A stretch of DNA of 25,449 bases, from assembly GCA_030039615.1 (NCBI GenBank), contig JASHVF010000332.1:1-25449 (forward strand), given 5' to 3'. The position numbers were made by a program, and so were the translations under genes. Position 1 is the stretch's first letter. Every line of letters begins with the position of its first letter. The DNA is from Gammaproteobacteria bacterium (GTDB taxonomy: Bacteria > Pseudomonadota > Gammaproteobacteria > Steroidobacterales > Steroidobacteraceae). This document shows positions 1-7,565 of this stretch, piece after piece. Below the pieces are notes generated by a model, which saw only the letters and a list, made by a program, of their open reading frames with translations, did no database searches and had not been told where the DNA came from.

Positions 1-252
1 CGCGAGCGACGCGATCTTGCTGGTCGCATGGCGCGCCACGGCGGTGGCGAGCTCGCCGGGCGCGATCCCGCCGCCGTCGTCGCGCACCCGGATCAGGGCG
101 ATGCCGCCGCGCTCGACGTCGATCTCGATGCGGCGCGCGAGCGCGTCCAGGCTGTTCTCGACGAGCTCCTTGACGACCGAAGCCGGGCGCTCGATCACCT
201 CGCCGGCGGCGATCTGGTCGACGAGCTCACTCGGCAGGATGCGGATGGGCAT
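1..252 (-). CDS. mutL: DNA mismatch repair protein MutL, N-terminal part (runs off left edge)
   Basis: MutL is the ATPase that links MutS mismatch recognition to downstream strand incision. Only the first 84 residues are in the window; the rest lies beyond position 1. The GHKL ATPase motifs are plain: motif I around residues 26-37 (VVKELVENSLDA, catalytic Glu29 and Asn33), motif II DDGGGI at 58-63, and motif III RHATSKI at 74-80. The opening ILPSELVDQIAAGEVIERP is the MutL signature. It is the last visible gene of the minus-strand block nnr-tsaE-amidase-mutL, 55 bp after the amidase, which is the usual gammaproteobacterial order. I see no strong ribosome-binding site. A second ATG lies 7 nt upstream in another frame and is not used. 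Confidence 0.96.
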   Translation of the reverse strand, partial: MPIRILPSELVDQIAAGEVIERPASVVKELVENSLDALARRIEIDVERGGIALIRVRDDGGGIAPGELATAVARHATSKIASLA

Positions 253-307
253 TGGGCATGGGAGCTGAGCGCGCGCCAGGCAGGCGCGCTGCGCAGTGTA
301 CCGTCGA

Positions 308-1534
308 TCACTGCGCCGCTGCGGCAGGGATCGCGATGGCGGCGGCGGGCGTGACGTCGGCGGCGCTCGCGACGCGCCGCTCCTGCTTGAAGCGGGTGCC
401 GTCGGGCGGGTTCTGCACGAAGTAGCTGCGCACGCCGCCGAAGATGGCATCCGCCAGCCGCGCCTGCTGCGCGGGGTTGTTGAGGCGGCGCTCCTCGGCC
501 GGATTGGAGATATAGGCGGTCTCGATGAGCATCGAGGGAATTGCCGGGGACTTCAGCACCACGAAGCCGGCGCGCTGCACCTGCGCCTTGCGCACTTCGC
601 CGACGCTCTCGAGAGCTGCCACGACCCGCTCGGCCGCCGTGGCGGAGAGGCCGATGGATTCCTGCTGCACCAGATCGAGCACCACCGGCCTGGCGGCGCC
701 GGCGTCGTCGAGTGCGCCGCCCATGAGGTCCGCGGCATTCTGACCTTCGGCGAGCTCGCGCGCCGCCTGACTCGATGCGCCATGCACCGAGAGGATGTAG
801 ACCGAGGCACCCGAGATGCTGCGGTCGGCGATGGAATCGGCATGCACGGAGATGAACATGTCGGCGTGCGCCGCATGGGCGCGCCCGATGCGGTCGCGAA
901 GCTCGAGGAACTCATCGCGGTCGCGCGTCAGCACCGCGTGCATGCCGGGCGCGGCGTTGATGTGCTCGGCGAGCGCGCGGGCGATCGCCAGCGTCACGTC
1001 CTTCTCGCGCGTGCCGCCGTGGCCGATGGCGCCGGGATCGAGGCCGCCGTGTCCGGCATCCACCGCGATGATGACGTCACGATCGCCATCGCCGGGCGCG
1101 TGCGCGGCGCGCACGATCTTCGGCTCCGGGTCGCGGGCCGCGGAGGGATCGCCGAGCGCCACCGTGACCTGCCGCCCTGCGCCGCCGTTGCTCGCAGCGC
1201 TGTGCACCGCGACGGCGGACTTCAGCTCCACCACGATGCGCAGCGTCCCGCCCGGCTGGCGACCGATGCGCACGCCGGTGACGAGGCCGCTCGCGGCCGG
1301 CACCGGGATGTCGCGATCGGCGTGGGTGCCCGGCAGATCGATGACCGCGCGATCGGGATTGTCGAGGGTGAACACCTTGGCGGCAGCGCCGTCGCTCAGC
1401 GAGAGAGTGATGAGCGCCGCCTCCGGCGTCGCGGACATCTGAATCGAGCGCAGCTGCGCGCCGTTCGCCGGCGAATGCACAGCGGCAAACGCCAGGCCGG
1501 CGGTTACGCTGACAAGAAAAGTCTTTCTAATCAT
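308..1534 (-). CDS. N-acetylmuramoyl-L-alanine amidase (AmiB/AmiC type, periplasmic)
   Basis: This zinc amidase cleaves the amide bond between N-acetylmuramic acid and the stem peptide, splitting septal peptidoglycan during cell separation. The 408-residue product has a signal peptide (residues 1-26, ending near NGA). An AMIN septal-targeting domain follows (about 27-130), then an Amidase_3 domain (about 153-375). The zinc and catalytic residues are all visible: His162 (DAGHGG), Glu177 (REKD), His231 (ISVHAD) and Glu338 (LIETAY). The segment between about 270 and 315 corresponds to the regulatory helix of division amidases, so activation by an EnvC/NlpD-like factor is expected. There is no LysM domain, unlike E. 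coli AmiB. It starts 24 nt after tsaE and precedes mutL, the position of amiB in E. coli; AmiB versus AmiC naming is uncertain. Confidence 0.95.
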   Translation of the reverse strand: MIRKTFLVSVTAGLAFAAVHSPANGAQLRSIQMSATPEAALITLSLSDGAAAKVFTLDNPDRAVIDLPGTHADRDIPVPAASGLVTGVRIGRQPGGTLRIVVELKSAVAVHSAASNGGAGRQVTVALGDPSAARDPEPKIVRAAHAPGDGDRDVIIAVDAGHGGLDPGAIGHGGTREKDVTLAIARALAEHINAAPGMHAVLTRDRDEFLELRDRIGRAHAAHADMFISVHADSIADRSISGASVYILSVHGASSQAARELAEGQNAADLMGGALDDAGAARPVVLDLVQQESIGLSATAAERVVAALESVGEVRKAQVQRAGFVVLKSPAIPSMLIETAYISNPAEERRLNNPAQQARLADAIFGGVRSYFVQNPPDGTRFKQERRVASAADVTPAAAIAIPAAAAQ

Positions 1535-1558
1535 AGTCTTCGGTGCGCAACCTCTAAT

Positions 1559-2038
1559 CTACGGCGTTCGCAGATCACTTTCAAGTTCGACCAGCCAGGC
1601 GGCGCCGAGTGCGGAACCCGAAGTGAGCTCGATGTCATGCCCGCCGGGCGAGGCGGCGAAGGTCGCGGTGAGATCGGCCGGCGGCAGCCGGCTGCCCCCG
1701 TGCTCGGGCCACTCGATGAGCCAGAGGTACCCCGGTAGCGCCCATTCGCGCAGACCCAACGTCTCGAGCTCGGACGAAGACCGCAGGCGATACAGGTCGA
1801 GGTGCACGAGCGTGCAGCGCTCCGAGGCGTACTGCTCGAGCAGCGTATAGGTGGGGCTGCGTACCGGAGCTGCCACGCCCATGCCACGCGCGAAGCCGCG
1901 CGCGAACGTCGTCTTGCCGGAGCCGAGCTCACCCCTGAGGTACAGCACCGCGAGCGCCGGCGGCGCGGGCGGGCGCGCCGCGGCGAGCCGCGCGCCGAGA
2001 TCCTCCGTCTCCCGTTCCGAGTGCGTACGGGTGCGCAT
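1559..2038 (-). CDS. tsaE: tRNA threonylcarbamoyladenosine biosynthesis ATPase TsaE
   Basis: TsaE is the P-loop ATPase that works with TsaB and TsaD to place t6A on A37 of ANN-decoding tRNAs in the cytoplasm. The 159-residue product matches the usual family length. The Walker A motif GELGSGKT is at residues 36-43, the family motif HLDLYRL is around 79-85 (Asp81), and WLIEWPE is around 106-112 (Glu109). I chose the ATG at 2038 because the open frame extends upstream only as low-complexity Arg/Gly sequence inside nnr. This start leaves an 11-nt gap after the nnr stop and an N-terminus typical of the family. It is probably co-transcribed with nnr and translationally coupled. Confidence 0.95.
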   Translation of the reverse strand: MRTRTHSERETEDLGARLAAARPPAPPALAVLYLRGELGSGKTTFARGFARGMGVAAPVRSPTYTLLEQYASERCTLVHLDLYRLRSSSELETLGLREWALPGYLWLIEWPEHGGSRLPPADLTATFAASPGGHDIELTSGSALGAAWLVELESDLRTP

Positions 2039-2049
2039 CGGAGGCGCCG

Positions 2050-3522
2050 CTAGAGATTCACCGCGTGGTGCAGCTCCCGCGCCAGGTCGCTCGCCAGCAC
2101 GCCGCGCTCGCCGCCGCGGGCGGCGGCATCGCCCGCCATCGCATGCACCAGCACACCGACCCGCGCCGCCGCCCAGGGGTCGCGGCACTGAGCGAGGATG
2201 CCGGCGATCGCACCCGTGAGCACATCGCCGGTGCCCGCGCTCGCCATGCCGGGATTACCACGCTCGCACACGCCCGGGGTGTGATCGGTGGCGCCGACCA
2301 GGGTACCGGCGCCCTTGAGGACGATGGTGCCGTGATAGCGCTCGAGCAGCCGGTCGAGCGCCACCAGGCGGTCCTGTTGGATCTCCTGGATGGTGACGCC
2401 GAGGAGCCGCGCGGCCTCGCCCGGGTGCGGTGTCAGGATCCAGTCCGCGCGCGGACGGACCGGGGATTCCGCCAGCAGATTGAGCGCATCGGCATCCACT
2501 ACCAGCGGCTTGTCCGAGGCGAGCACCGCATCGAGCGCCGCGCGCGCCCAGGCGCTGCGGCCCAGGCCCGGTCCGATGGCGACGACGTCGAACCGCTCGA
2601 GCACCTCGGCGAGCGTGCGTGGCTCGGAGAGCGCCAGACAGATGAGCTCCGGCCGGCCGGCCGCGATCGCCGCGACGTTCTCGGGCGCGGTCGCGACCGT
2701 CGTGAGCCCCGCCCCGACCCGCAGGCACGCCTCCCCGGCGAGGCGCGTCGCGCCCGGCATGCCGCTGCCGCTGCCGACGATCAGCACCCGGCCGAAGTCG
2801 CCCTTGTTCGCTGCCCGGCGCCGCCGCGGCAGCGCCGCGGGTATCTCTGCCTGGACGATGCGCGTGAGTCGCGGCGCCAGGTCCTCGGGCGGCTCGAGCT
2901 CCAGGTCGTCGAAAACGACGGCACCCGTGAATTCAGGTCCGTCGCCGACCAGAAGTCCGGTCTTCAGTGCCCCGAAGGTCAGGGTGCTGTCGGCGCGCAC
3001 CGCTTCCCCGAGCGCCACGCCGGCGTCCGCATCGAGCCCCGAAGGCACATCGAGCGCGAACACCGGCCGGCCGCTCGAGTTGACGGCGTGGATCGCGGCG
3101 GCGTACTCCGGGCGCACGCCGCCCCTGAGCCCCGTGCCGAGCAGCGCATCCACCACGATCTCGCCCTCGGGGAGCAGCGCCGGCGCGAAGCTGCGCGCCT
3201 CTCCGCCGCTCGCGCGGAAGTCCTCGAAGGCCAGCCGTGCCTCACCCTTCAGCCGCTGCGGATCGGCGACCGTGAGCACCGTGGCGGTGAGTCCCGCCGC
3301 CTGCGCGAAGCGCGCCAGCACGTAGCCGTCGCCGCCGTTGTTGCCGCCTCCGCAGACGATGACGATGCGGTGCGCCAGCGGGTAGCGCGAGCGCAGGTGC
3401 CGCAGCGCCGCCTCACCCGCGCGCTTCATCAGCGTGTAGCCGGGAATGCCCAGCGCTTCGATCGCGTGGGCGTCGAGGGCGCGCACCTGCGCGCTGGAGT
3501 ACAAGGCGATCGGCAGCGCCAT
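2050..3522 (-). CDS. nnr: Bifunctional NAD(P)H-hydrate epimerase/ADP-dependent dehydratase Nnr
   Basis: Nnr repairs hydrated, damaged NADH and NADPH. The N-terminal YjeF_N domain (about 1-225) interconverts R- and S-NAD(P)HX, and the C-terminal ribokinase-fold domain (about 235-490) dehydrates the S form using ADP. Visible motifs are the CGGGNNGGDGY nucleotide loop (57-67), DALLGTG (125-131), the domain junction NKGDFG (239-244), and SAGTGD near the C-terminus, which marks the dehydratase active site. The length of 490 residues is normal. The ATG at 3522 is preferred over a start 14 codons earlier, which would overlap the promoter. A consensus TATAAT ends exactly 6 nt before this ATG, so transcription should begin at or next to the start codon. 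It heads the minus-strand nnr-tsaE-amidase-mutL operon and is divergent from queG. Confidence 0.96.
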   Translation of the reverse strand: MALPIALYSSAQVRALDAHAIEALGIPGYTLMKRAGEAALRHLRSRYPLAHRIVIVCGGGNNGGDGYVLARFAQAAGLTATVLTVADPQRLKGEARLAFEDFRASGGEARSFAPALLPEGEIVVDALLGTGLRGGVRPEYAAAIHAVNSSGRPVFALDVPSGLDADAGVALGEAVRADSTLTFGALKTGLLVGDGPEFTGAVVFDDLELEPPEDLAPRLTRIVQAEIPAALPRRRRAANKGDFGRVLIVGSGSGMPGATRLAGEACLRVGAGLTTVATAPENVAAIAAGRPELICLALSEPRTLAEVLERFDVVAIGPGLGRSAWARAALDAVLASDKPLVVDADALNLLAESPVRPRADWILTPHPGEAARLLGVTIQEIQQDRLVALDRLLERYHGTIVLKGAGTLVGATDHTPGVCERGNPGMASAGTGDVLTGAIAGILAQCRDPWAAARVGVLVHAMAGDAAARGGERGVLASDLARELHHAVNL

Positions 3523-3528
3523 CGTCTC

Positions 3529-3534
3529 ATTATA
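3529..3534 (-). promoter_or_regulatory. -10 element of the nnr promoter (probable leaderless start)
   Basis: On the minus strand this reads TATAAT, a perfect sigma-70 -10 hexamer, followed by GAGACG and then the nnr ATG. A start site 7 nt downstream of the hexamer falls on the A of the ATG, and no ribosome-binding site fits between. No good -35 is visible at 16-18 bp spacing. The same AT-rich patch reads TATACT on the plus strand (3531-3536), 18 bp before the queG ATG, so it may also serve the divergent gene. Confidence 0.6.
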
Positions 3535-3554
3535 CTGACGGGGCTGATTGCACC

Positions 3555-4643
3555 ATGAAGGCATCTCCCGGCATCGATCTGCACGAGGCCAAACACGCTC
3601 TGGTGGCCGAGGCCCGTGCCCTGGGCTTCGATGCCCTCGGCGTCGCCGCGGTCGAGATCCCCGAGGACGAGCAGTACCTGATCCGCTGGCTGGACCAGGG
3701 CCTGCACGGGGAAATGGACTACATGCAGCGCCACGCCAGCCTGCGCGCCCACCCGCAGCGACTGCTCCCCGGAGCTCTGCGTGTGGTGAGCGCGCGCATG
3801 GACTACTGGCCGGGGGAGGCGCGCGCCGCGGACGCGGTGCTGGCCGATCCGACGCTCGGCTATGTGTCGCGCTATGCGCTGGGGCGCGACTATCACAAGG
3901 TGTTGCGGCGCACGCTGGCGCGGCTCGCGACCGCCCTGGCGCAGCGCGTCGGCCATTTCGGCTACCGCGTGTGCGTCGATAGCGCCCCGGTGCTCGAGAA
4001 GGCGCACGCCCGCAATGCCGGGCTGGGATGGATCGGCAAGCACACCAATCTCATCGCGCGCGATGCGGGCTCGTGGTTCTTCCTGGGCGAGATGCTCACC
4101 GATCTGCCGCTGCCGGTCGACACGCGCGCCACGGCGCACTGTGGCAGCTGCCGGGCGTGCATCCCGGCCTGCCCTACCGGGGCGATCGTTGCGCCCTGGC
4201 GGCTCGATGCCAGGCGCTGCATCTCCTACCTCACGATCGAGCACAAGAGCGCGATACCCGAGGAGCTGCGCCCGGCGCTCGGCAATCGCATCTACGGCTG
4301 CGACGACTGTCAGCTGGTGTGCCCCTGGAACAAGTTCGCGCGCGCGGCGGCGCACCCCGACTTCAAGGTGCGCCACGCGCTCGATGCGAGCTCGCTCCCC
4401 GAGCTGTTCGCCTGGACGCAGGCCGAGTTCGAGGCGCGCATGCGCGGCTCGGCGATCTACCGTCTCGGCTACGAGCGCTGGTCGCGCAACATCGCGGTCG
4501 CCCTCGGCAATGCACCGACGACGCCGGCGGTGCTGCGCGCGCTGCAATCGCGGCGCGCGGACGCTTCATCCCTGGTGCGCGAGCACGTGGCGTGGGCGCT
4601 GCAACGCCACCCGCCGGCGGGGCCGAAGCGCGGCCACGACTAA
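3555..4643 (+). CDS. queG: Epoxyqueuosine reductase QueG
   Basis: QueG catalyses the last step of queuosine synthesis, reducing epoxyqueuosine to queuosine in tRNA with a cobalamin cofactor and two [4Fe-4S] clusters. The 362-residue protein shows both ferredoxin-like cysteine sets: CGSCRACIPACP (Cys196, 199, 202, 206) and the partner set Cys222, Cys249, Cys252 and Cys256 (YGCDDCQLVCPWN). The N-terminal half has the cobalamin-binding fold, with the family sequence VDSAPVLEKAHARNAGLGW around 141-159 that contains the active-site Asp142. A C-terminal HEAT-like stretch (about 300-355) is expected to help bind tRNA. It is divergent from nnr, as in E. coli, where queG (yjeS) sits next to yjeF. Its stop codon overlaps the panC stop by 4 nt on the opposite strand. 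Confidence 0.96.
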   Translation: MKASPGIDLHEAKHALVAEARALGFDALGVAAVEIPEDEQYLIRWLDQGLHGEMDYMQRHASLRAHPQRLLPGALRVVSARMDYWPGEARAADAVLADPTLGYVSRYALGRDYHKVLRRTLARLATALAQRVGHFGYRVCVDSAPVLEKAHARNAGLGWIGKHTNLIARDAGSWFFLGEMLTDLPLPVDTRATAHCGSCRACIPACPTGAIVAPWRLDARRCISYLTIEHKSAIPEELRPALGNRIYGCDDCQLVCPWNKFARAAAHPDFKVRHALDASSLPELFAWTQAEFEARMRGSAIYRLGYERWSRNIAVALGNAPTTPAVLRALQSRRADASSLVREHVAWALQRHPPAGPKRGHD

Positions 4644-5497
4644 TCTCCGGGCCGCGCCACCTGGACGTTGTCGATGAGGCGCGCCTTGCCGAGGCGCGCG
4701 GCGGTGAGAATGACCAGGGCGCGCGCGTCGGCGCTCGGCGTGGCGAGATCCTCGGCGCGGCGCACCGAGAAGTAGTCGGGTCGCAAGCCCGCCCGCTCGA
4801 GCTCCTGGAATCCGAAGCGCTCGATGCTGGCGAAGTCCGCATCGCCCGAGCGCACGCGTGCCGCGGCCGCGGTCAGCGTCCTGAAGATGACCGGCGCAAG
4901 CTTGCGTTCGGCGGCCGTCAGATACTGATTGCGCGAGCTCAGGGCGAGTCCGTCCGTGTCACGCAGCGTCGGCGCCCCGACGATCTCCACCCGCATGCAA
5001 AGCTCGGTCACCATGCGGCGGATGACCGTGAGCTGCTGGAAGTCCTTCTCGCCGAACACCGCGACGTCCGGCTCGACGATGTGGAACAGCTTGGCGACCA
5101 CGGTGCTCACGCCCTCCATGTGCCCGGGGCGGAACTCCCCTTCGAGGATGCGCGACAGGCCCGGGACCTCGACGCGCGCGGCGCGCTCGGAGCCGTGCGG
5201 ATAGATCTCGGCGACGTCCGGCATGAACATGAGGTCGCAGCCGGCATCGGCCAGCATGCGCTCGTCCTCGTGCGGCGTGCGCGGGTAGTGAGCGAAGTCC
5301 TCGTTGGGACCGAACTGCATGGGGTTGACGAAGATACTCGAGACGAAGCGTTCGCCGTAGCGGCGCGCCGTCTCGATGAGGCTGACGTGGCCGGCGTGCA
5401 GGTTGCCCATGGTGGGGACGAACACCACGCGCGCGCCGGCGCGGCGCCACGCCTGCACCCGCTCGCGAACCGCACTGATGGTGGCTACGGTCTCCAT
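4640..5497 (-). CDS. panC: Pantothenate synthetase (pantoate-beta-alanine ligase) PanC
   Basis: PanC condenses pantoate with beta-alanine through a pantoyl-adenylate to make pantothenate, the coenzyme A precursor. The 285-residue length is normal. The nucleotide-binding HIGH-like motif is PTMGNLHAGH (28-37, His34 and His37). FVNPMQFGPNEDF (56-68) is the pantoate-binding segment, and LSSRNQYL is the KMSKS-equivalent loop region. It is the last gene of the pcnB-folK-dNK-panB-panC operon, 41 nt after panB. Its tail overlaps the convergent queG by 4 nt, leaving no room for a separate terminator. Confidence 0.97.
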   Translation of the reverse strand: METVATISAVRERVQAWRRAGARVVFVPTMGNLHAGHVSLIETARRYGERFVSSIFVNPMQFGPNEDFAHYPRTPHEDERMLADAGCDLMFMPDVAEIYPHGSERAARVEVPGLSRILEGEFRPGHMEGVSTVVAKLFHIVEPDVAVFGEKDFQQLTVIRRMVTELCMRVEIVGAPTLRDTDGLALSSRNQYLTAAERKLAPVIFRTLTAAAARVRSGDADFASIERFGFQELERAGLRPDYFSVRRAEDLATPSADARALVILTAARLGKARLIDNVQVARPGD

Positions 5498-5538
5498 GGA
5501 CTAAAGGCCCGCGAGGCGCACGCGGCGGCGCCGCGGCT

Positions 5539-6369
5539 TCAGAAGCAGTGCTCGGGCGCGGGGTACTCGCGCGTCTTCACCGCGCGCACGTAGCGCTTGA
5601 GCGCCTCGAGATTGTCGCCCGCGCCTTCCATGAAGTTGCGCACGAAGCGGGGCTTGCGCCCGGTGGTGATGTCGAGCATGTCGTAGAGCACGAGGATCTG
5701 GCCGTCGACGTCGGGGCCCGCGCCGATGCCGATCACCGGGACGTGCAGCGCCTCGGTGATAGTCTTGCCGAGGCCCGCCGGCACGCACTCGAGCAGCACG
5801 ACGTCCGCTCCGGCCGCCTCCAGCTGGCGGGCCTCATCGAGCAGCCGCGCCGCGGCCTCGCGCTCGCGACCCTGCACGCGAAAGCCCCCGGTCTTGTGTA
5901 CCGACTGGGGCTTGAGCCCCAGATGCGCACACACGGCGATGTCGTGCCCGGCGAGAAACTCGACGATCTCCGTCTGCTTGCCGCCGGACTCGAGCTTCAC
6001 CATCTGCGCCCCACCCTCCTGCATGAGGCGCACGGCGTTCGCGAGCGCCAGCTCCTTGGTCGGGTAGCTCATGAAGGGCATGTCGCAGATGAGGAACGGA
6101 CGCTGCAGGCCGCGCGCCACGGCGGCGGTGTGGTAGACCATGTCGTCCATCGACACCGGCACGGTCGTATCGTGCCCCTGAATCACCATGCCGAGCGTGT
6201 CGCCCACCAACACCACGTCGACATCCGCGGCATCGAGCAGCTGCGCGAAGCTCGCGTCATAGCAGGTGAGGCACGCGATCTTCTCGTGGTCCGACTTCAT
6301 GCGCTGCAGCGTCGCCAGCGTTACCGGCGGCCGGCCGCTGTCCTTCTGCAGGTGTTTGTACATCGGCAT
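5539..6369 (-). CDS. panB: 3-methyl-2-oxobutanoate hydroxymethyltransferase PanB
   Basis: PanB adds a hydroxymethyl group from methylene-tetrahydrofolate to alpha-ketoisovalerate to form ketopantoate, the first committed step of pantothenate synthesis. The 276-residue product has the (beta/alpha)8-barrel family motifs: LTCYDASFAQLLD near 34-46, VGDTLGMVIQGHDTT (Mg2+-binding Asp and substrate contacts), DMPFMSY, KLESG, and the glutamate-bearing VLLECVP segment. Two in-frame ATGs occur (6369 and 6363); both give family-like N-termini and I list the longer. It follows dNK by 14 nt and precedes panC by 41 nt. Placing folate-related folK in the same operon makes sense because PanB consumes a folate C1 unit. 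Confidence 0.97.
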   Translation of the reverse strand: MPMYKHLQKDSGRPPVTLATLQRMKSDHEKIACLTCYDASFAQLLDAADVDVVLVGDTLGMVIQGHDTTVPVSMDDMVYHTAAVARGLQRPFLICDMPFMSYPTKELALANAVRLMQEGGAQMVKLESGGKQTEIVEFLAGHDIAVCAHLGLKPQSVHKTGGFRVQGREREAAARLLDEARQLEAAGADVVLLECVPAGLGKTITEALHVPVIGIGAGPDVDGQILVLYDMLDITTGRKPRFVRNFMEGAGDNLEALKRYVRAVKTREYPAPEHCF

Positions 6370-6383
6370 GGGCGTGAGTGTAA

Positions 6384-7040
6384 CTAGATCGCGCGGCTGC
6401 GCAATGGATTGTAGTAGAGCCGCCCGCGGCTCATGCGCTTGATGGCGGCGAGCAGCTCGTCGTAGTCGCGCTGGTTGGCAATCGGATCGATGGAGGCGGC
6501 GTTGACGATCAGCAGCGGCGCCGCGTCGAACTCGTGGAAGAAACGCGCGTACGCCTGATTGAGGCGCTCCAGGTAGCCGCGGTCGATGTACTGCTCGTAT
6601 GCCACGCCGCGCCGCGCGATGCGCTCGAGCAGCACGTCGACCGGCGCCTGCAGGTATACGACCAGATCGGGCTTCGGCACCTGGATGTCGAGCCTTGCGT
6701 ACAGCTGCTCGTAGAGCGCGTACTCGGCGTCATCGAGAGTCACACGGGCAAACAGCCGGTCCTTCTCCAGCAGATAATCCGCCACCCGTACCTGGGCGAA
6801 CAGGTCCTGCTGCTTGAGCGCGGCGAGCTGCTGCGCCCGCTGCAGCAGGAAATACAGCTGCGCCGGCAGCGCACCGGCGCGGGGATTGCGGTAGAAGCGC
6901 TCGAGAAACGGGTTGTGGGCCGCCTCCTCGAGCACCGCCTGCGCCCCGAGGCTGGTGCACACGCGCTTCGCGAGGCTGGTCTTGCCGACACCGATCGGGC
7001 CTTCGACCGCGATGAAGCGATGAGTGGTTTCGTTCGCCAT
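6384..7040 (-). CDS. Deoxynucleoside kinase (dNK/dGK-dAK family)
   Basis: This P-loop kinase phosphorylates deoxynucleosides at the 5' position for salvage into dNTP pools. It is 218 residues long. The Walker A loop GPIGVGKTS lies at 14-22. The following LEEAAHNPFLERFY carries the catalytic Glu and the substrate-pocket residues. A YLLEKDRLFA segment corresponds to the DRS-like element, and the LID-type sequence EQYIDRGYLERL supplies basic residues for phosphate binding. It lies between folK and panB with short gaps (22 and 14 nt), a placement seen in many proteobacteria, and is probably translated from the shared operon mRNA. Which deoxynucleoside it prefers cannot be read from the sequence. 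Confidence 0.92.
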   Translation of the reverse strand: MANETTHRFIAVEGPIGVGKTSLAKRVCTSLGAQAVLEEAAHNPFLERFYRNPRAGALPAQLYFLLQRAQQLAALKQQDLFAQVRVADYLLEKDRLFARVTLDDAEYALYEQLYARLDIQVPKPDLVVYLQAPVDVLLERIARRGVAYEQYIDRGYLERLNQAYARFFHEFDAAPLLIVNAASIDPIANQRDYDELLAAIKRMSRGRLYYNPLRSRAI

Positions 7041-7062
7041 GTGTATGAGTCGCGCCGCGTGC

Positions 7063-7551
7063 CTAGAGCCGCGTCAGGCCCTCGGCCGGGAGTCTGCCGG
7101 CGAGCTCGGCCACGCGTCCGAGCCCGGGAAGATCGAGATCCGGGGCAATGTCGGCCAGAGGATACAGAACGAAATTGCGCTCCGGTATCCCGGGGTGCGG
7201 CAGCGTGAGACGGGGCCCGCTGCGGCGCTCGCGCGCGTAGCAAAGCAGATCCAGGTCGATGATGCGCGGCCCCCAGCGCTCATGCTGAGGCGGACGGCCG
7301 AGCGCCGCCTCGATCGCCTGCAGCTCGGCGAGCAGCGCCTGCGACTCGAGGCGCGTCAAGAGCCCGGCGACCGCGTTCACGAAGTCGGGCTGCGCAATCG
7401 GCCCGAGCGGGCGCGAGCCATAAAGCGGCGAGGCCAGTACCAGGCAGGTGAGCGGCAACCGCGCCAGATGCGCGCACGCGGCATTCACCTGGGCGCGCGG
7501 GTCGTCAAGGTTGCTGCCGAGTCCCACGTACGCGGGCCGCCACAGCGCCAC
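7063..7551 (-). CDS. folK: 2-amino-4-hydroxy-6-hydroxymethyldihydropteridine pyrophosphokinase FolK
   Basis: FolK (HPPK) transfers pyrophosphate from ATP to hydroxymethyl-dihydropterin in folate synthesis. I start it at a GTG (7551) rather than at the upstream end of the open frame, which only adds sequence inside pcnB. An AAGGA lies 10 nt before this GTG, and the resulting 162 residues match the family length. Motifs: AYVGLGSNLDDP at the N-terminus, FVNAVAGL in the middle, and the signature RWGPRIIDLDLL, whose two Asp residues bind Mg2+. It begins 14 nt after the pcnB stop, and the AAGGA overlaps the last codon region of pcnB, so translation is probably coupled. A TTG closer to the AAGGA is a less likely start. 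Confidence 0.93.
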   Translation of the reverse strand: MALWRPAYVGLGSNLDDPRAQVNAACAHLARLPLTCLVLASPLYGSRPLGPIAQPDFVNAVAGLLTRLESQALLAELQAIEAALGRPPQHERWGPRIIDLDLLCYARERRSGPRLTLPHPGIPERNFVLYPLADIAPDLDLPGLGRVAELAGRLPAEGLTRL

Positions 7552-7565
7552 GGCACTCAAGTCCT

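Noticed and set aside
296..1738. Long plus-strand open frame opposite the amidase and tsaE
   Set aside because: His/Arg/Gly-rich antisense shadow of well-supported minus-strand genes, typical of GC-rich DNA.
4640..4643. Four-base overlap of the convergent queG and panC stops as a special arrangement
   Set aside because: CTAA overlaps of convergent genes are common in compact genomes and need no special explanation.
6650..6660. Second GTATAC site as another GntR operator
   Set aside because: It lies inside the deoxynucleoside kinase coding sequence and lacks the flanking palindrome seen at 17032-17045.
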